From Glebionis coronaria (lineage: Eukaryota > Streptophyta > Magnoliopsida > Asterales > Asteraceae), in contig CM046881.1 of NCBI GenBank assembly GCA_025667525.1, forward strand, positions 32,162,665-32,226,664: a stretch of 64,000 nt of DNA, given 5' to 3'. A program made the position numbers and the translations under genes. Positions 11,987 to 23,218 of the stretch are shown piece by piece. The notes beneath the pieces are model-generated. The model was not told where the DNA came from and did no database searches. It worked only from the letters and a program-made list of their open reading frames with translations. How positions within the stretch are numbered: the stretch's first letter is position 1; each line of letters begins with the position of its first letter.

Positions 11987-13669
11987 TTAAATGGTCCATG
12001 GGGAAGCCTCGAATGTAATACCGGGATCAAAGACTTTTTCCTCGTTCCCGGAGGAAAATAGTAAAGGAGAGGCCATAGGATAAGTTTTGAAAGGTAGAAA
12101 AGTCCTTTCAACATACGAGAAGTATGTGAAGTCTGGATCCACGGGAGGTGGGGTGGGTAAAGGAAGTAAAGTTAAATCCCCCTAGACAGCTGATGGTCAC
12201 TAGGCGGCAAAGTCATAAAGGTGTCAATCATAGAATGGTCAATGTCACCTCCCGGGTCAAAGCACTCATCCTCATTTCCCGGTATGAAACAAGGAGAGTA
12301 AAAGCGATACATCACCTGCTTGGGTGTGCACGCGGTAGGACGAGGTGGCAATATAATATGAGAAGTATGAGAACAATTACCTTCCACCTGTGTAGAGTCA
12401 AGTCTGTCCACTTCTGCGATAGAAGGAGGCATGGCTAACAAAGGATGCTCATTAATATCAAGAGAATCAGAGCTATCGATGTCCTCAATCCCTTCGTCAA
12501 AGAGGGGATTCACCTCACTAGATATGTAGGCGTCATCAAAATCAAATAAAGGGTTCGAATAAATCTTGAAAGTTTCTTTCGGAACGTCTTCATCGGATAG
12601 TGACTCGTCATCACTAGAAGTAAAATCATCATCTTGATCAAAAAGAGGATTAGAGAAAGCCAAAGAATCATCTCCCAAAGTGTTGGTGGAAGGAACATCA
12701 TCATTAAGAGTGACCTCTTCCGTAAGCTCCTCAAAAGTTAGCACATCACAAACCTCATCAAAGAATTTATCAAGACCAAAATCACTAATCTCACTCGAAG
12801 TATCACAATCCTTAGAGGCATTGGGAATATTAAGAGAGGGAAGTGCAATTGTGCTAGGACATTGAGCAACTAGATCATTCCAAGAAATAGTATTGTCATC
12901 GCCATCATCATCATAATAGTATGGACGCACAAGAGGAAGGTATAATCACTAAGATTAGATACTTGCTCTTGTTGCTGTCGCTCTTGTTGTTGTCGCTTTT
13001 GCTCCTTCAAGGCCTCGGTCAGTTGAATTAAGCCGTCATGCAGTTTCAAAAGAATGGCTTGTCTTTCTTCATTCAGAGTAGTGAGTTGTTGGGCAATACG
13101 AATTCTCTGAGAGGATTGATGATTGAGGTTGGGGTGTGGGGGCTCACAGTTATGAAAACCAGAATTATAGCACGGATGTGGCTCATAGTAAGTCATCGGT
13201 TGAGAAGAATTATAACATGGATTTGGTTCATAATAATCCATCGGTGAAGAAAAATGAGGACACGGATTTGGCTCATAATAATTCATTGGCTGACAATAAG
13301 AAGTATCGTGAGGGCCCCCACAATTTTGGCAACATGGGTATGGAGAAAAACCCGGTGAGTTTTGTCGATAGCTATTTCCATTGTCATAATTGTAACCTGG
13401 TTATTGCCCGTGATCATACGGGTATCGAACCGGACACGAAACATGCCAATGAGTATCGCTTCCACAATAGATGCAAGGGGGAATAGGAGGTGGATTAGAA
13501 AAGGACGAATTAGTCGAGTTGCACGATGGACAAAATCTGAATTGTGTATTATCGATATCGTTTCCGCACCGCTCGCATGTACACCATTGACATGAGTCAT
13601 TCCCGTATAATCGTCTCCCACACCCGACGCAATGGACATAAGAATCCATAAAGAAAAATAGATAAGCAA
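11987..13669 (-). pseudogene. Retroelement-encoded zinc-ribbon/acidic protein, broken
   Basis: From an ATG at 13669 the - strand encodes about 560 codons in pieces. The N-terminal part is rich in cysteine pairs (CVGCG, CQWC, CERC, CPSC, CIYC, then CCQNC), suggesting zinc ribbons. A tyrosine/proline-rich repeat follows (YYEPNPC three times), then a glutamine/glutamate-rich likely coiled coil, then a strongly acidic part with NPLFD three times and an ECFDPGGDID motif. The tail has SPLLFSSGNEEKVFDPG. Breaks: an in-frame TAA at 13401-13403, a frameshift near 12940, and another near 12180. I recognise the NPLFD and DPGGDID region from Asteraceae retroelement proteins; its function is unknown. It lies just inside the 5' LTR, where gag would be. 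Confidence 0.7.
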
Positions 13670-13834
13670 GAAGAATATTTTTGGTGCAAAACTTTGAAAA
13701 AGAGATGCTTTTTATGATTTTCAAATGTTTTTGGGATTTTTGAAAATTTTGGACACGAAAAATAACGTTCACGAGTGAACGGATCCCAAAATCCAACGCG
13801 TCTCTCACAAAAAACCGTTAATCTTCACGAAAAG

Positions 13835-13852
13835 AGTCGGCAGCGGCGCCAT
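13835..13852 (-). other. Primer binding site of the Athila/Tat-like element
   Basis: The - strand reads TGGCGCCGCTGCCGACTC. The first 14 bases match the tRNA-Asp type site with one difference. It lies two bases inside the end of the LTR at 13855. Confidence 0.75.
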
Positions 13853-13854
13853 TT

Positions 13855-15582
13855 TAATAACTAGGGTTTTGCAATCCTATTTTTAACAATGAATGTTCGT
13901 TTCTCGGTATCTTCTCGAATTGATTAAGGTTTAAGTGTGACTGTGTCGTTCTTGGTAACAAAAAATGAAGTTTGATATCTATTCTATTTGAAAAGGTAAA
14001 TGCGAAGCGAAATTAAAATAAACAAAGACAAATAATAAAGGAGCAATGCAAATAATTAAACGAAAATTAAAGCAACAGAATAAATAAAAATAAAACTAAA
14101 ACTAAAAGACGAAATTAATTAAAGACTGAAAAATAAAATAAGACAAACTTAAACTAAATCTAAGGCAAGTAAACTAAAAGTGCAACTAAGTAAAAAGGCG
14201 GGAAAAATAAAGCTTAAAAATTTAAACTAAAAATCACTCATTCGGAATATCCTGCTCATCCGAAATAAATCCTTCATTCGGAATAAACATGTTCATCCGG
14301 AATAAAGTCCTTCATTCGGAATAAATAGCTTCATCCGGAATAAAGTCCTTCATCCGGAATAAATGTCTTCATCCAGAATAAAAGGCTTCATCCGGAATAA
14401 TCCTTTATTCGGAATAAAAGGCTTCATCCGGAATAAAAGGCTTCATCCAGAATAAGGCTTCGTTCGGAATAAAATAGTTCATTCGGAATATAGCTTGGTC
14501 CGGAATAATTATGCTGGTTCGGAATATTTGCTCATCCGAAATAATTAAAAGAAAAGAGCTCGTTCGGAATAAAAGGAAGAAATTGCTGGTTCGGAATAAA
14601 TAAACAAAACGTTCATTCGGAATATCTAATTGATGCGGAATAAAATGAAGAAATTGCTCGTTCGGAATAACTGAAGAAAAGGGTTCATTCGGAATAATTT
14701 GTGTTCGTTCGGAATCTGGGAACAGGAAGAACACGAAGAACAGGGAAACAAGATAAAGCCACGAATTTAAACAAATCTAACCAAAATAAACCAAAAGATT
14801 AAATCAAAATAGCCACTAAACATCAACTAACAATAATCAATCAAAACAAATCAACAAAACTAACAATAATGATCAAATTAATCAAAACCCACTTGATTAA
14901 AAACCATAAAACTCAAGAACACAAATAACAAAGATGAAATCCAAACAAGAAAGGTAGATGAGAGATTAACAAGAATAGTAAAGATTCAATTGCAACTAAA
15001 TAAAACTTACTTGGAATTAAAGGTGCAAATACAAGTATTAAAATTGCAAGGATTTAAGGTGCAAAAATAAAATGGAAGAGCATAGTTTGTCAAACTAGCC
15101 AACAACAATGAAATTAACACTAATGATCTATTTATAGGGGGAGGAGGTGATTAGTGGAAGGAAGGTTCCTCCCCTCTTTCTTCTTTCTTTAATTGCTTGT
15201 TTAGTCCTTAATCTTCCAAATTCTTCGACTTTTGTCTCGGGATTAATAAACTCGTCTTGTAATTTCTTTAATAAATTAGACTTGAGTTCTTCGGCTTTTA
15301 GTAAACTTCCGTCTTTTGACTTTTTCTTCGATAAATCTTCAGGATTGGTCTTGGACTTCCGTTCTTTTTGGCACTCTTGATTTCTTGACTTCGTCTTTTG
15401 TCTTTTTCTTTGATAAAAGCCCGTGAATGCCCGTGTTTTCTCCCCTTTTCACATTTTCGTCCTAAATCACAACAAAAACACAAACCAAGCATAACTCCGA
15501 CATTTATGACATAAAATACACGTTTTGGCCTGGTTATTATTCTAATTAAGTGGTAAAAGGATGGGTGTTTTCACACCTATCA
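13855..15582 (-). repeat. 5' LTR of the Athila/Tat-like element (long form with minisatellite)
   Basis: Length 1728 bp, same ends as 8809-9940. It differs by scattered substitutions and by an extra block of about 590 bp (roughly 14205-14795) that carries the GGAATAA tandem repeat. Confidence 0.88.
14235..14720. repeat. GGAATAA minisatellite inside the LTR
   Basis: About two dozen imperfect units of roughly 15-25 bp, each with a core CAT(T/C)CGGAATAA or GTTCGGAATAA, separated by short variable spacers. The repeat keeps a 109-codon frame open on the - strand (14734-14405), which is a by-product of the repeat period, not a gene. Absent from the partner LTR. Confidence 0.9.
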
Positions 15583-15587
15583 GTGAA

Positions 15588-15880
15588 CGCCTATGGGTCG
15601 GTTCACAAAACAAAAAGGCAAGTGTGGACGCCTATGGGTCGGTCCACTAAACAAACAAAATGTTTCGATAAAACCACATGCGACTAAATAGGGCTATCCT
15701 GTACCAACCATTACTTAGTTGAAATTCTTGCGACAATGAGTTGAAATGCATGAAATGAATACATGAAATGAATGCATGAAAACCAACTGTCAGTTCTAGG
15801 AAGACGCTGGTGACTACCCATAAGTCACAAGTCATGGTTTACAGAGCTACAGGTCGAAACCTTAGCTCAGATACCATAAT
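15588..15880 (-). other. Leader and primer binding site of the second tandem gypsy body
   Basis: Matches the leader at 29850-30155, including two copies of CGCCTATGGGTCGG. It ends at the primer binding site, which reads TGGTATCTGAGC on the - strand (15865-15876), one base off the canonical TGGTATCAGAGC. Confidence 0.75.
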
Positions 15881-18524
15881 TGTAACACCCCATTTGTTAA
15901 AATGGAATATCACAGTAATATATGACGTGTCAGCAAAGCATCCAAGGTAAATGTTTAAATATTAATGACCATAAATGGAAATACCAAAAACAAACATTGG
16001 TAGTCCAAGTAACTCAACACAAGAAAATATAAGTACTGTAAAGGAAAAGGACTAAACAATGTCCAACATGAAATAAAGTAAGATATAGTATGATAAATAC
16101 ATAAGATATAGAAGGGTGGATAGCTTTCATCCGAATGCACATACTCTTGAGATCCTACTTGCGACCTTGGGTACCTGCCATTTGGGAACATGGAAATGGA
16201 AAACGGCTGAGCATAACGCTCAGTGCACGGATATACAATAAAGCATGGAAATCATAGAATATTGAAGCATAATAAGAGCATATAAAGCATGAAAGAAACA
16301 GAAATGAATAAGTCCTGGGAAACCTAGATGTATAACATGTTTACTGGTTTTAGTTCTGAAAACATAGCTTATGTTTACTTATGAAAATCTGTATTAGTTT
16401 TATATACCAAAAGCCAATATAGGTCATGAGTTGAAACACGTGCATGAATACTTGGAGGGGTAACCTCGTCATGCAAATTAGAGGGGATGCCTCTAATTAA
16501 TATGGTAATAGGTAGGAGGGATCAGCTCCTTGTGAAGGATGCAAGGCACACACCACATTCACCATGAAATCCTGACTGACACTGTAACTAGGATGCACCC
16601 ATACGCCCCATATGATAATAAATAATAATAAAGGCCAAATAAACTGAAAGGGACGCTACGAGCTATCACTCCGTCGTGGTGAAGTCATAACACTGGTGCC
16701 TCTAGTGTTATGGTTATGGTACCTCCATAACTAGGTGAAACTGGTCATGCATGTATATGGCTAAGGTAACTAATAAAACATAAGCATCTAAATTTGTAAC
16801 TACTGGGAAAACAGTTGGCTGCATACGGGAAATCTAATAAAGGAAGAGATTGTCCTTACTAAAGGACGGGAAATCCGGACCTTGTGTCCAGTAGAAGCTA
16901 ACGGAAACGCTGAAGAACCTACTCCGCCTTGACGGATAATACTACATAAGATTAGGGACATGTATGAGTTGTCTGAGATACATGCATTTTACTGGTTCTG
17001 TGTGTTCTTAGCTTATTATTCATGTTATATCATGTTTTAACTGTTTTAAGTGTTAATCTATACTTATTCTTGTATTTTGTGGTTTATTATTCACGTAGTA
17101 AGCTATTATAATACTTGTATTGTAATACAAAGTAACTTTCTTAAAATATCAGGTTTCCATAAATAGTAAGTTTTTAAAAAAAGAAAGTTTCCAAAAATAG
17201 TAAGTATCCATAATTAGAAATAAGATGGATTATTAATGTCAAGTACAGTTTATTTAGTAAATACAAGTCATGGCTCAAGTATTATAACTTATTAGATAGT
17301 TAACTTGGTTAATTTAATAAACTATACATTATAGGAATTTAATTAAAAATACATGTTTTAATTAAATTAACTAAGTAAATACTTAGGTTAGTCATGAAAT
17401 ATTAATTTTAATATTTTAACCTAAGTCATGTATTTAATTAAATTAAATAGTCTTGAAAATAATTTAATTAAACTATTAAACTTGCTTTTAAAATTTCCCG
17501 ATCTCGAACTCGAACCCGTGTTTAAAAATATACCCGAGCCCGAAAATGCCTAGCTGCTACAAACAGCCCGTCAGTGGCTACTCTAGCCGGTTTCCACTGA
17601 CCGAACCATTTTACCACCGGCTACAGCCGGTGGTTCCCATTGGCCCAATAAAATACACCCCAGCTTTAGCGGCGGTTCCCACTGTTTTGTACCCGAGTCC
17701 CACCGAGACCAATAAGGTCTCGGTTGACACTAAATCAAACCGAAAACCAAACCGAACTATACCCCGACCCAACTCGGGGTTCCATTTCGTGCGTCCGAGC
17801 CAACCAAGCCAAGCCGAGACCTTTTATGGTCTCGGTAGTGGTGAAATAAAACAAGCTGAGAGCCCCTTGGCTCTCGGTTGTGTCTCGGCCAAACAAAACC
17901 CAAACCAAAACAAACCCTAATCATGGTTTCTTGTTTAATTCTAACATATTTATGATCTTTAACACAAGAAATCATAATACACGTATAAAAAGAATTAAAA
18001 AGAAAAGGTTTAGTTTTATACCAAATGTGTAGTTGTTTAGGGTTTATGATCACGAACACAAACACGTAATTCTCCAAGATCAAAACTTACAAACACCCCT
18101 TTGGTGTCTCTTGGTGGTCGACGGTAGGAAGAAGGAAAGAGAGAGAGATTTAGGGTTTGATAATTTTAATAAAACTGTATAATGAAATCTCTTAGAGTTA
18201 TATTAAAATTAAACTTGTATTGGGTCATGGGTCATGGGCGAAAAGGCCCAATTCTCTCCTTTGTCTCTCCTTGGCCGTGGCACCCTTAAAGCCCAAAAGC
18301 AAAACCGAAGCTTTTCATGTTAAATATTATGGTCGTTTATGTTCGTGTTTAATGTTGTGAATTTAATTATTGTGATCATGTCACATATATAATATTTTAA
18401 ATGCTCGTTATTTAATGTCGTGACACGTGTAATATGTTTTAAATCGAAAGTTTTAATTTTATCGTATTTTCGTGTATTCATTGTTCATGTTTACTATTCA
18501 TGGTATTTTAATGTGGGTTTTATA
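15881..18524 (-). repeat. Central LTR of the tandem gypsy element
   Basis: Length 2644 bp. The + strand starts TGTAACACCCC and ends GGGTTTTATA; the partner ends GGGTTTTACA. It is homologous over its length to 30156-32755. Visible differences include about 65 bp missing near 17113 and about 100 bp extra near 17960-18060. It contains three GC-rich hairpins (17703-17875). The open frames here, including one of 124 codons at 17546-17920, recur in the other LTR and show no domain. Confidence 0.85.
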
Positions 18525-18545
18525 ACTCTTACCCTCTAAAAGAAT
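18525..18545 (-). other. Polypurine tract of the - strand gypsy element
   Basis: The - strand reads CTTTTAGAGGGTAAGAGT immediately before the LTR start (TATAAAACCC). The pol C-terminus ends just upstream. Confidence 0.6.
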
Positions 18546-19760
18546 AATTCGTCCTCGAATTAGAGAAAACATAAACTGAAAGAAACATACACAAATCAGA
18601 ACTGGAAATGAGGGTAAGAAGTCCGTATAGACTCCTCCGTCTCCCAAGTGGCTTCCCGCTCAGGATGATCCCTCTAGAGGATTTTGACGAAAGGAATCGT
18701 CTTCCTCCGCATGACACGATCTTGTCACTCAAGAACTCTCTCGGGTTCTTCGACATATGAAAGATCCTCTCGAATCTAATCAAGCGGATATTGAACAACA
18801 TGACCGGGATGACAGTTGTATCCTCTGAGTAAGGACACATAGAACACGTTGTGAATGTGTGATAGCTGAGGCGGTAACGCTAAACGATATGACACTTCAC
18901 CAACGCGTTCTATGTGTCGAACGGTCAGATGAAGCGGGGACTGAGCTTCCCTCTGATTCCAAAACGTTTAACTCCTCGTGCAGGTGATACCGTGAGGAAA
19001 ACGTAATCAACTACGTTGAAAGATACATCTCTACGACGTTTGTCAGCATAGCTCTTCTAGCGAGCACGAGCTTCCTAAAGCTTTGCCTTGGCGACAGCTA
19101 CTTTCTCATTAGTTAACTCAATCATCTCTGGACCCTCAATCAGTCATTCGCCCACCTGATCCCAGCGGATTGGGGCACGACACTTTCGACCATACAACAT
19201 CTCAAATGGTGCACACTCGATGCTAGTGTGCCAACTGTTGTTGTACGCAAACTACACAAGATAAATATAATTATCCCAACTTCCTGTCCATTCTAGAGCA
19301 CACACCCGCAGCATGTCCTCCAATGTCTGAATGGTACGCTCCGACTGTCCGTCAGTCTGAGGATGAAAGGCAGTGCTGAGCTTAAGTCTGGTGCCCCAAG
19401 CTTTCTATATACTCTATCAAAATCATGAGGTGAAACGGAGATCTCTGTCAGAGATGATTTTTGATGGAGTACCATGCCAATTTGCTGACCAGATGCTCCT
19501 TGCGGATTGGAAAAAATGAGCAGATTTGGTCAATCTATCAACAATAACCCAGATGGCGTCGTGTTTCCTCTGAGTCACTGGAAGACCAGTAAAAAAATAC
19601 ATAGAGATTTTATCCCACTTCCATTCTGGAATATCCAGTGGTTGAAGTAAACCACTAACTCTCTGGTGTTCGATCTTAACTTGCTGGCAGATCATACATT
19701 TAGAAACGAAGGTGGCAACATCCTTCTTCATACCACTCCATAAGAAATGTTGCTTCATGT
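18545..19760 (-). pseudogene. Ty3/gypsy integrase and C-terminal region, broken
   Basis: The integrase frame 19758-19423 shows HFLWSGMKKDVATFVSKCMICQQVK (zinc-region end, CxxC) and WVIVDRLTKSAHFF, then jumps to GTPSKIISDRDLRFTS after losing about 20 residues. The first catalytic aspartate, normally in MDF, is tyrosine here (KISMYFF). A stop separates this part from RNase H. Downstream to 18545 the frame is shifted repeatedly, but NVFYVSLL and a VVQYPL stretch typical of the gypsy C-terminus can still be read. Confidence 0.85.
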
Positions 19761-19764
19761 CGTG

Positions 19765-20450
19765 CTACATCTTGGTAGAACCAGGATGTATGGTAAATGG
19801 AGAGATGTGAACTTCAGTCAACACAGCTTTCCTGAGTGTAGAGTCGTTAGGAACAACTAGTCTAGTGTCCTGCCATAATATACCGTCATCATTAACACAA
19901 AACTCCGTCTGCTGATCAAGGTTCTGAATGATAGCCCAAATCTCACCATCGTCCTTCTGGGTTTCCTTGATCCTAGAATGTAAGTCTGGTTCAACTCTAA
20001 GATTCCCCCAGTAACCATGTTGTCCTCGTACACAAAACTCAATATCAGTCATCTCTAGGTCACAAATGATCTCCTTTGTGATCCAAATGCCAGCAATCAT
20101 ACCCGACCTTCTGCTTAGAGCATCTGCCACCACATTCTCCTTACTAGGATGGTGTTGAATGTTGGCGTCGTAATCCTTTAGTAGCTCTAACCATCTTCTC
20201 TGTCTCATATTCAGTTCCTTCTGGTTGAAAATGTACTTGAGACTCTTATGATCTGTGAAGATGTCACAAGATTCACCATACAAATAATGCCTCCAGATCT
20301 TCAACGCGAAAACAACTGCTGCAAGCTCCAAATCATGAGTAGGATAGTTTTCTTCATAAGGTTTAAGCTGCCGTGATGCATATGCAATAACCTTCCCATG
20401 TTGAATGAGAACACAGCCTAGACCCTTTCCTGAAGCATCACTATAGATCT
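19765..20450 (-). pseudogene. Ty3/gypsy RNase H and linker
   Basis: After a stop at about 20449 the frame continues [16 protein letters not shown], then [30 protein letters not shown] and [14 protein letters not shown]. The acidic RNase H residues (SDAS, LELAAV, TDHKSL) are present. The linker to integrase follows, to [15 protein letters not shown] and a stop near 19765. This is the best preserved part of the polyprotein. Confidence 0.9.
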
Positions 20451-21438
20451 AAAATCCACCTGTACCAGATGGGAGAGTAATAATCGGTGCAGTCACTAAC
20501 TTCTCCTTAAGGTATTCAAAGCTCTTCTCTCGTTCCTCAGTCCAGACGAATTTCTCTCCTTTGCTCATCAGCTTAGTCAAAGGCAAGGCTAACCGTGAAA
20601 AGTTCTCAACAAACCCGCGGTAGTAGCCAGCTAAACCCAGAAAACTTCTGACCTTTGTTGTAGATGTAGGTCTCGGCCATTTAGTGATAGCTTCAACCTT
20701 TGCAGGATCCATGGTGATCCCCTCTGCAGATACAATATGGTCCAGAAATGCCACCTTGCTTAACCAGAACTCACATTTGGAGAACTTGGCATACAACTGC
20801 TTCTGACGAAGAATCTACAAGACTATAAGAAGGTGTTCCTCATGTTCCTCCTTGTATTTGGAGAAAATCAGGATATCATCAATGAAAACGATAACGAACT
20901 TGTCCAGAAACTCATGGAAGACACGGTTCATCAAATCCATGAAGACTGTTAGAGCATTTTTTAGTCTGAAATCAGTCTTAGAAATATCCTGCTCTTTAAC
21001 CCGTAACTGATGGTTGCCGGACCTCAGATCGATCGTGGATAAATACTTCGCGCCCTGAAGTTGATCGAACAGGTCATCAATGCGCGGCAAAGGATAACGA
21101 TTCCTGATCGTGATCTTGTTCAACTCATGATAGTATATACACAAACACACGATGTCGTCTTTCTTCTTCACGAAAAGTACCAGTGCACCCCATGGCGATG
21201 CACTGGGACGGATGAAACCTCGTTCCAGAAGTTCCTGCAGCTGATCTTTTAACTCTTTAAGCTCTATGGGAGTCATGCGGTAAGGAGCCTTGGAAATTGG
21301 CTCTGCTCCTGGAATGAGCTCAATTCCAAACTCGACTTCACGAACAGGTGGTATGCTCGGAAGTTCATCAGGAAATACGTCAGGGAATTCTGACACAATA
21401 GGCTGATCTTGAATCAATGGACTCAATAGAAATGTCAT
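20449..21438 (-). pseudogene. Ty3/gypsy reverse transcriptase with internal deletion
   Basis: Clear plant gypsy reverse transcriptase: [83 protein letters not shown], and the catalytic [11 protein letters not shown]. About 15 residues that include the usual GHYEF..MxFGLTNAP stretch are missing in frame ([10 protein letters not shown]). A stop after LLIVL near 20815 separates the thumb ([23 protein letters not shown]). The enzyme cannot be functional. Confidence 0.92.
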
Positions 21439-21505
21439 GAATGTTGGCTATGAAGCCCTGACAGCCGTGTGTTAGTAATGCACGCCCCTCCATAGATGAA
21501 ATAAT

Positions 21506-22060
21506 TTATACCGACCTCCTTGGCAGAAAACCATGGTGTATGTACTCTGGAGATTTAACATCACCGAAGATAACTCGATAAGTGTGGCAATCGATCGTAG
21601 CCTGGTGTTTGGATAACCAGTCCATGCCCAATATCAAATCAAAATCGCACATCTCCAAAGGAAGTGCGTCAACTCCACGGATTTTATCATCAAATTCTAG
21701 GGGAAGATCTCTGTACACCTGGGTGATTCGTACAGAGTACCTAAGTGGCATGGAAATGCTTAAGGCATTATCTAATGGCATAGGGGAAATCCAAACACAT
21801 GTAGAAAAAGTAATGGATATGACTAAATGAGTCGCTCTAGTATCAGACAGAACACATGCTGCCAAACCATTCATAAAGAGATTCCCAGTGATGGTACCTG
21901 AAGTCTTGTTCACCTGATCTCTAGTAGTGGTGAACACGTGACCAGAAGTAGGAGGTCGGTTGGAGTCGGCATGTCCAGATGTGCCTTCTATCTTACCTTG
22001 GCGACAATCCTTCTGCTGATGGCCTTGTTGGCCACACTTGAAACAACCACCAGTACCTCA
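21506..22060 (-). pseudogene. Ty3/gypsy gag zinc knuckle and protease
   Basis: At 22045-22004 the - strand encodes CFKCGQQGHQQKDC, an intact CX2CX4HX4C zinc knuckle. The aspartic protease follows, with its active site changed from DTGATH to DTRATH, and later DLILGMDWLSKHQA. The segment ends with a stop near 21506, before reverse transcriptase. Confidence 0.88.
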
Positions 22061-22334
22061 TCGACAAACTCCAGAATGTCTGCGCTAACAAGTAGGGCAG
22101 ATATGATGCGTGAATCCTCCCGCAGGCGTCTTAGCTAGCTGAGAGCCTGTTTCAGGATTAAATGTATGAGACATGATCATGGAACATAAGCAGGATTACA
22201 TAAAAGGTTTTTTTGTTACCAGATGAGGTAGAACGGTTAGGCTATGAACCTCTACGTTCATGATCCCTGCCGTTGTTATTGTTCCTGAATATGAGTCGTT
22301 GGAGTGTCAGAATACCATAACATAAGACAGTTTA

Positions 22335-23213
22335 TCATGAAAGAAGTAAGTGTAGGGACTTGCTGTTGTTCAAGTTATTTGCATTGTTACGGTAATTATC
22401 ATTACCGCCACGCCTATCTAAACTAGAACGGTCATTGATCTGACCGTTTCCCTTAGATGATTGTTGCTGAGCAACCGCAAGTTTTCGGTCGTCAGTCTTA
22501 TGTCTGAAATATAAAGTTGAACAGAGGATCATATGAAACTGAAAATACTGAAAGAGATTAATGGTTTAAAATTGGTGATTAAAGATACCTCTTCACTGAT
22601 CGATTATCACCAAACTCCTCTCGTTCCTGAAGCATCTCAAGCTTTCTGGCTGCATCGACCACCTGTGCCACTTTAATGAACGTAGCAAAAACTAAATTGT
22701 TGGCAACCTAAGTACGAAGAGCCCATCGAAACTTCTCGGCTTGCTCCTCAGCAGTACCAGCTGCTGCTCTCAAGAATCCATCTAAACGAAGAAACCTCTG
22801 ATAGAATTCGTTGCTCTTCTAACCAGCAACCTGTCGGATATTATGATAATCCCTCTTAAGTTTCTCCTGCTCAGCATGCGGGAAGTACTGATTAAAGAAG
22901 AGCTCCTTAAACTGGTCCCATGTCAGTAGTGCAACCCAATCATCACCACCGTTGGACTGCTTGACTGACTTCCACCACTACAGCACATCACCTTCAAACT
23001 TATAGCAAGCTAGTCTTGCCTAGAAAAAACCGTCACAACCCATCGCATCGAATATCTTCTCGATGTGAGAAATACAAGCTTCAGCCTCATTGGGGCTGTC
23101 AGTCTGCTCAAACGAACGGGGTCTCTGTTTGTTGAATCGCTCCAACCAAGTCATAAGGGTAACATGCGATAGAGGTGGAGGATTATTGTGGTTCTGAGGA
23201 TGAGGGCCAAATT
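22335..23213 (-). pseudogene. Ty3/gypsy gag core, broken
   Basis: Continues gag after the copia-like insertion: TWLERFNKQRPRSFEQTDSPNEAEACISHIEKIFDAMGC, then WWKSVKQSN, DQFKELFFNQYFPHAEQEKLKRDY, and FLRLDGFLRAAAGTAEEQAEKFRWAL. This is the retrotransposon gag domain. In-frame stops occur before ARLACYKF, before WWKS, before KSNEFY and before VANN. A serine/asparagine-rich linker (22532-22335) leads to the zinc knuckle. Confidence 0.88.
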
Positions 23214-23218
23214 GAAAG

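Larger units (their letters stand above)
8809..15582 (-). mobile_element. Non-autonomous Athila/Tat-like LTR retrotransposon, 6.8 kb
   Basis: Two LTRs (8809-9940 and 13855-15582) flank the body, and the 5-bp duplication GTGAA is at 8804-8808 and 15583-15587. On the - strand the primer binding site directly inside the 5' LTR reads TGGCGCCGCTGCCGA, close to the TGGCGCCGTTGCCGG site of Athila/Tat elements that pairs with tRNA-Asp. The PPT is AAGTGTAGGGGATT, ending next to 9940. No protease, reverse transcriptase or integrase motif was found. The only coding trace is a zinc-finger/acidic protein at 13669-11987. It interrupts the leader of the older gypsy element; joining the flanks restores the leader seen at 29830-29900. 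Confidence 0.88.

Noticed and set aside
12148..12438. A 96-codon + strand frame
   Set aside because: Shadow of the acidic retroelement ORF on the opposite strand.
14235..14720. Regularly spaced repeats that might suggest a CRISPR array
   Set aside because: Units are imperfect, spacers are short and variable, and the repeat lies inside a plant LTR.
14405..14734. A 109-codon frame with IPNE/FRTS repeats
   Set aside because: It is the translation of the GGAATAA minisatellite, with no start context or domain.
17546..17920. A 124-codon frame on the + strand, with a counterpart at 31905-32255
   Set aside because: Both are inside LTRs and antisense to the element. They diverge with frame-disrupting differences and have no domain.
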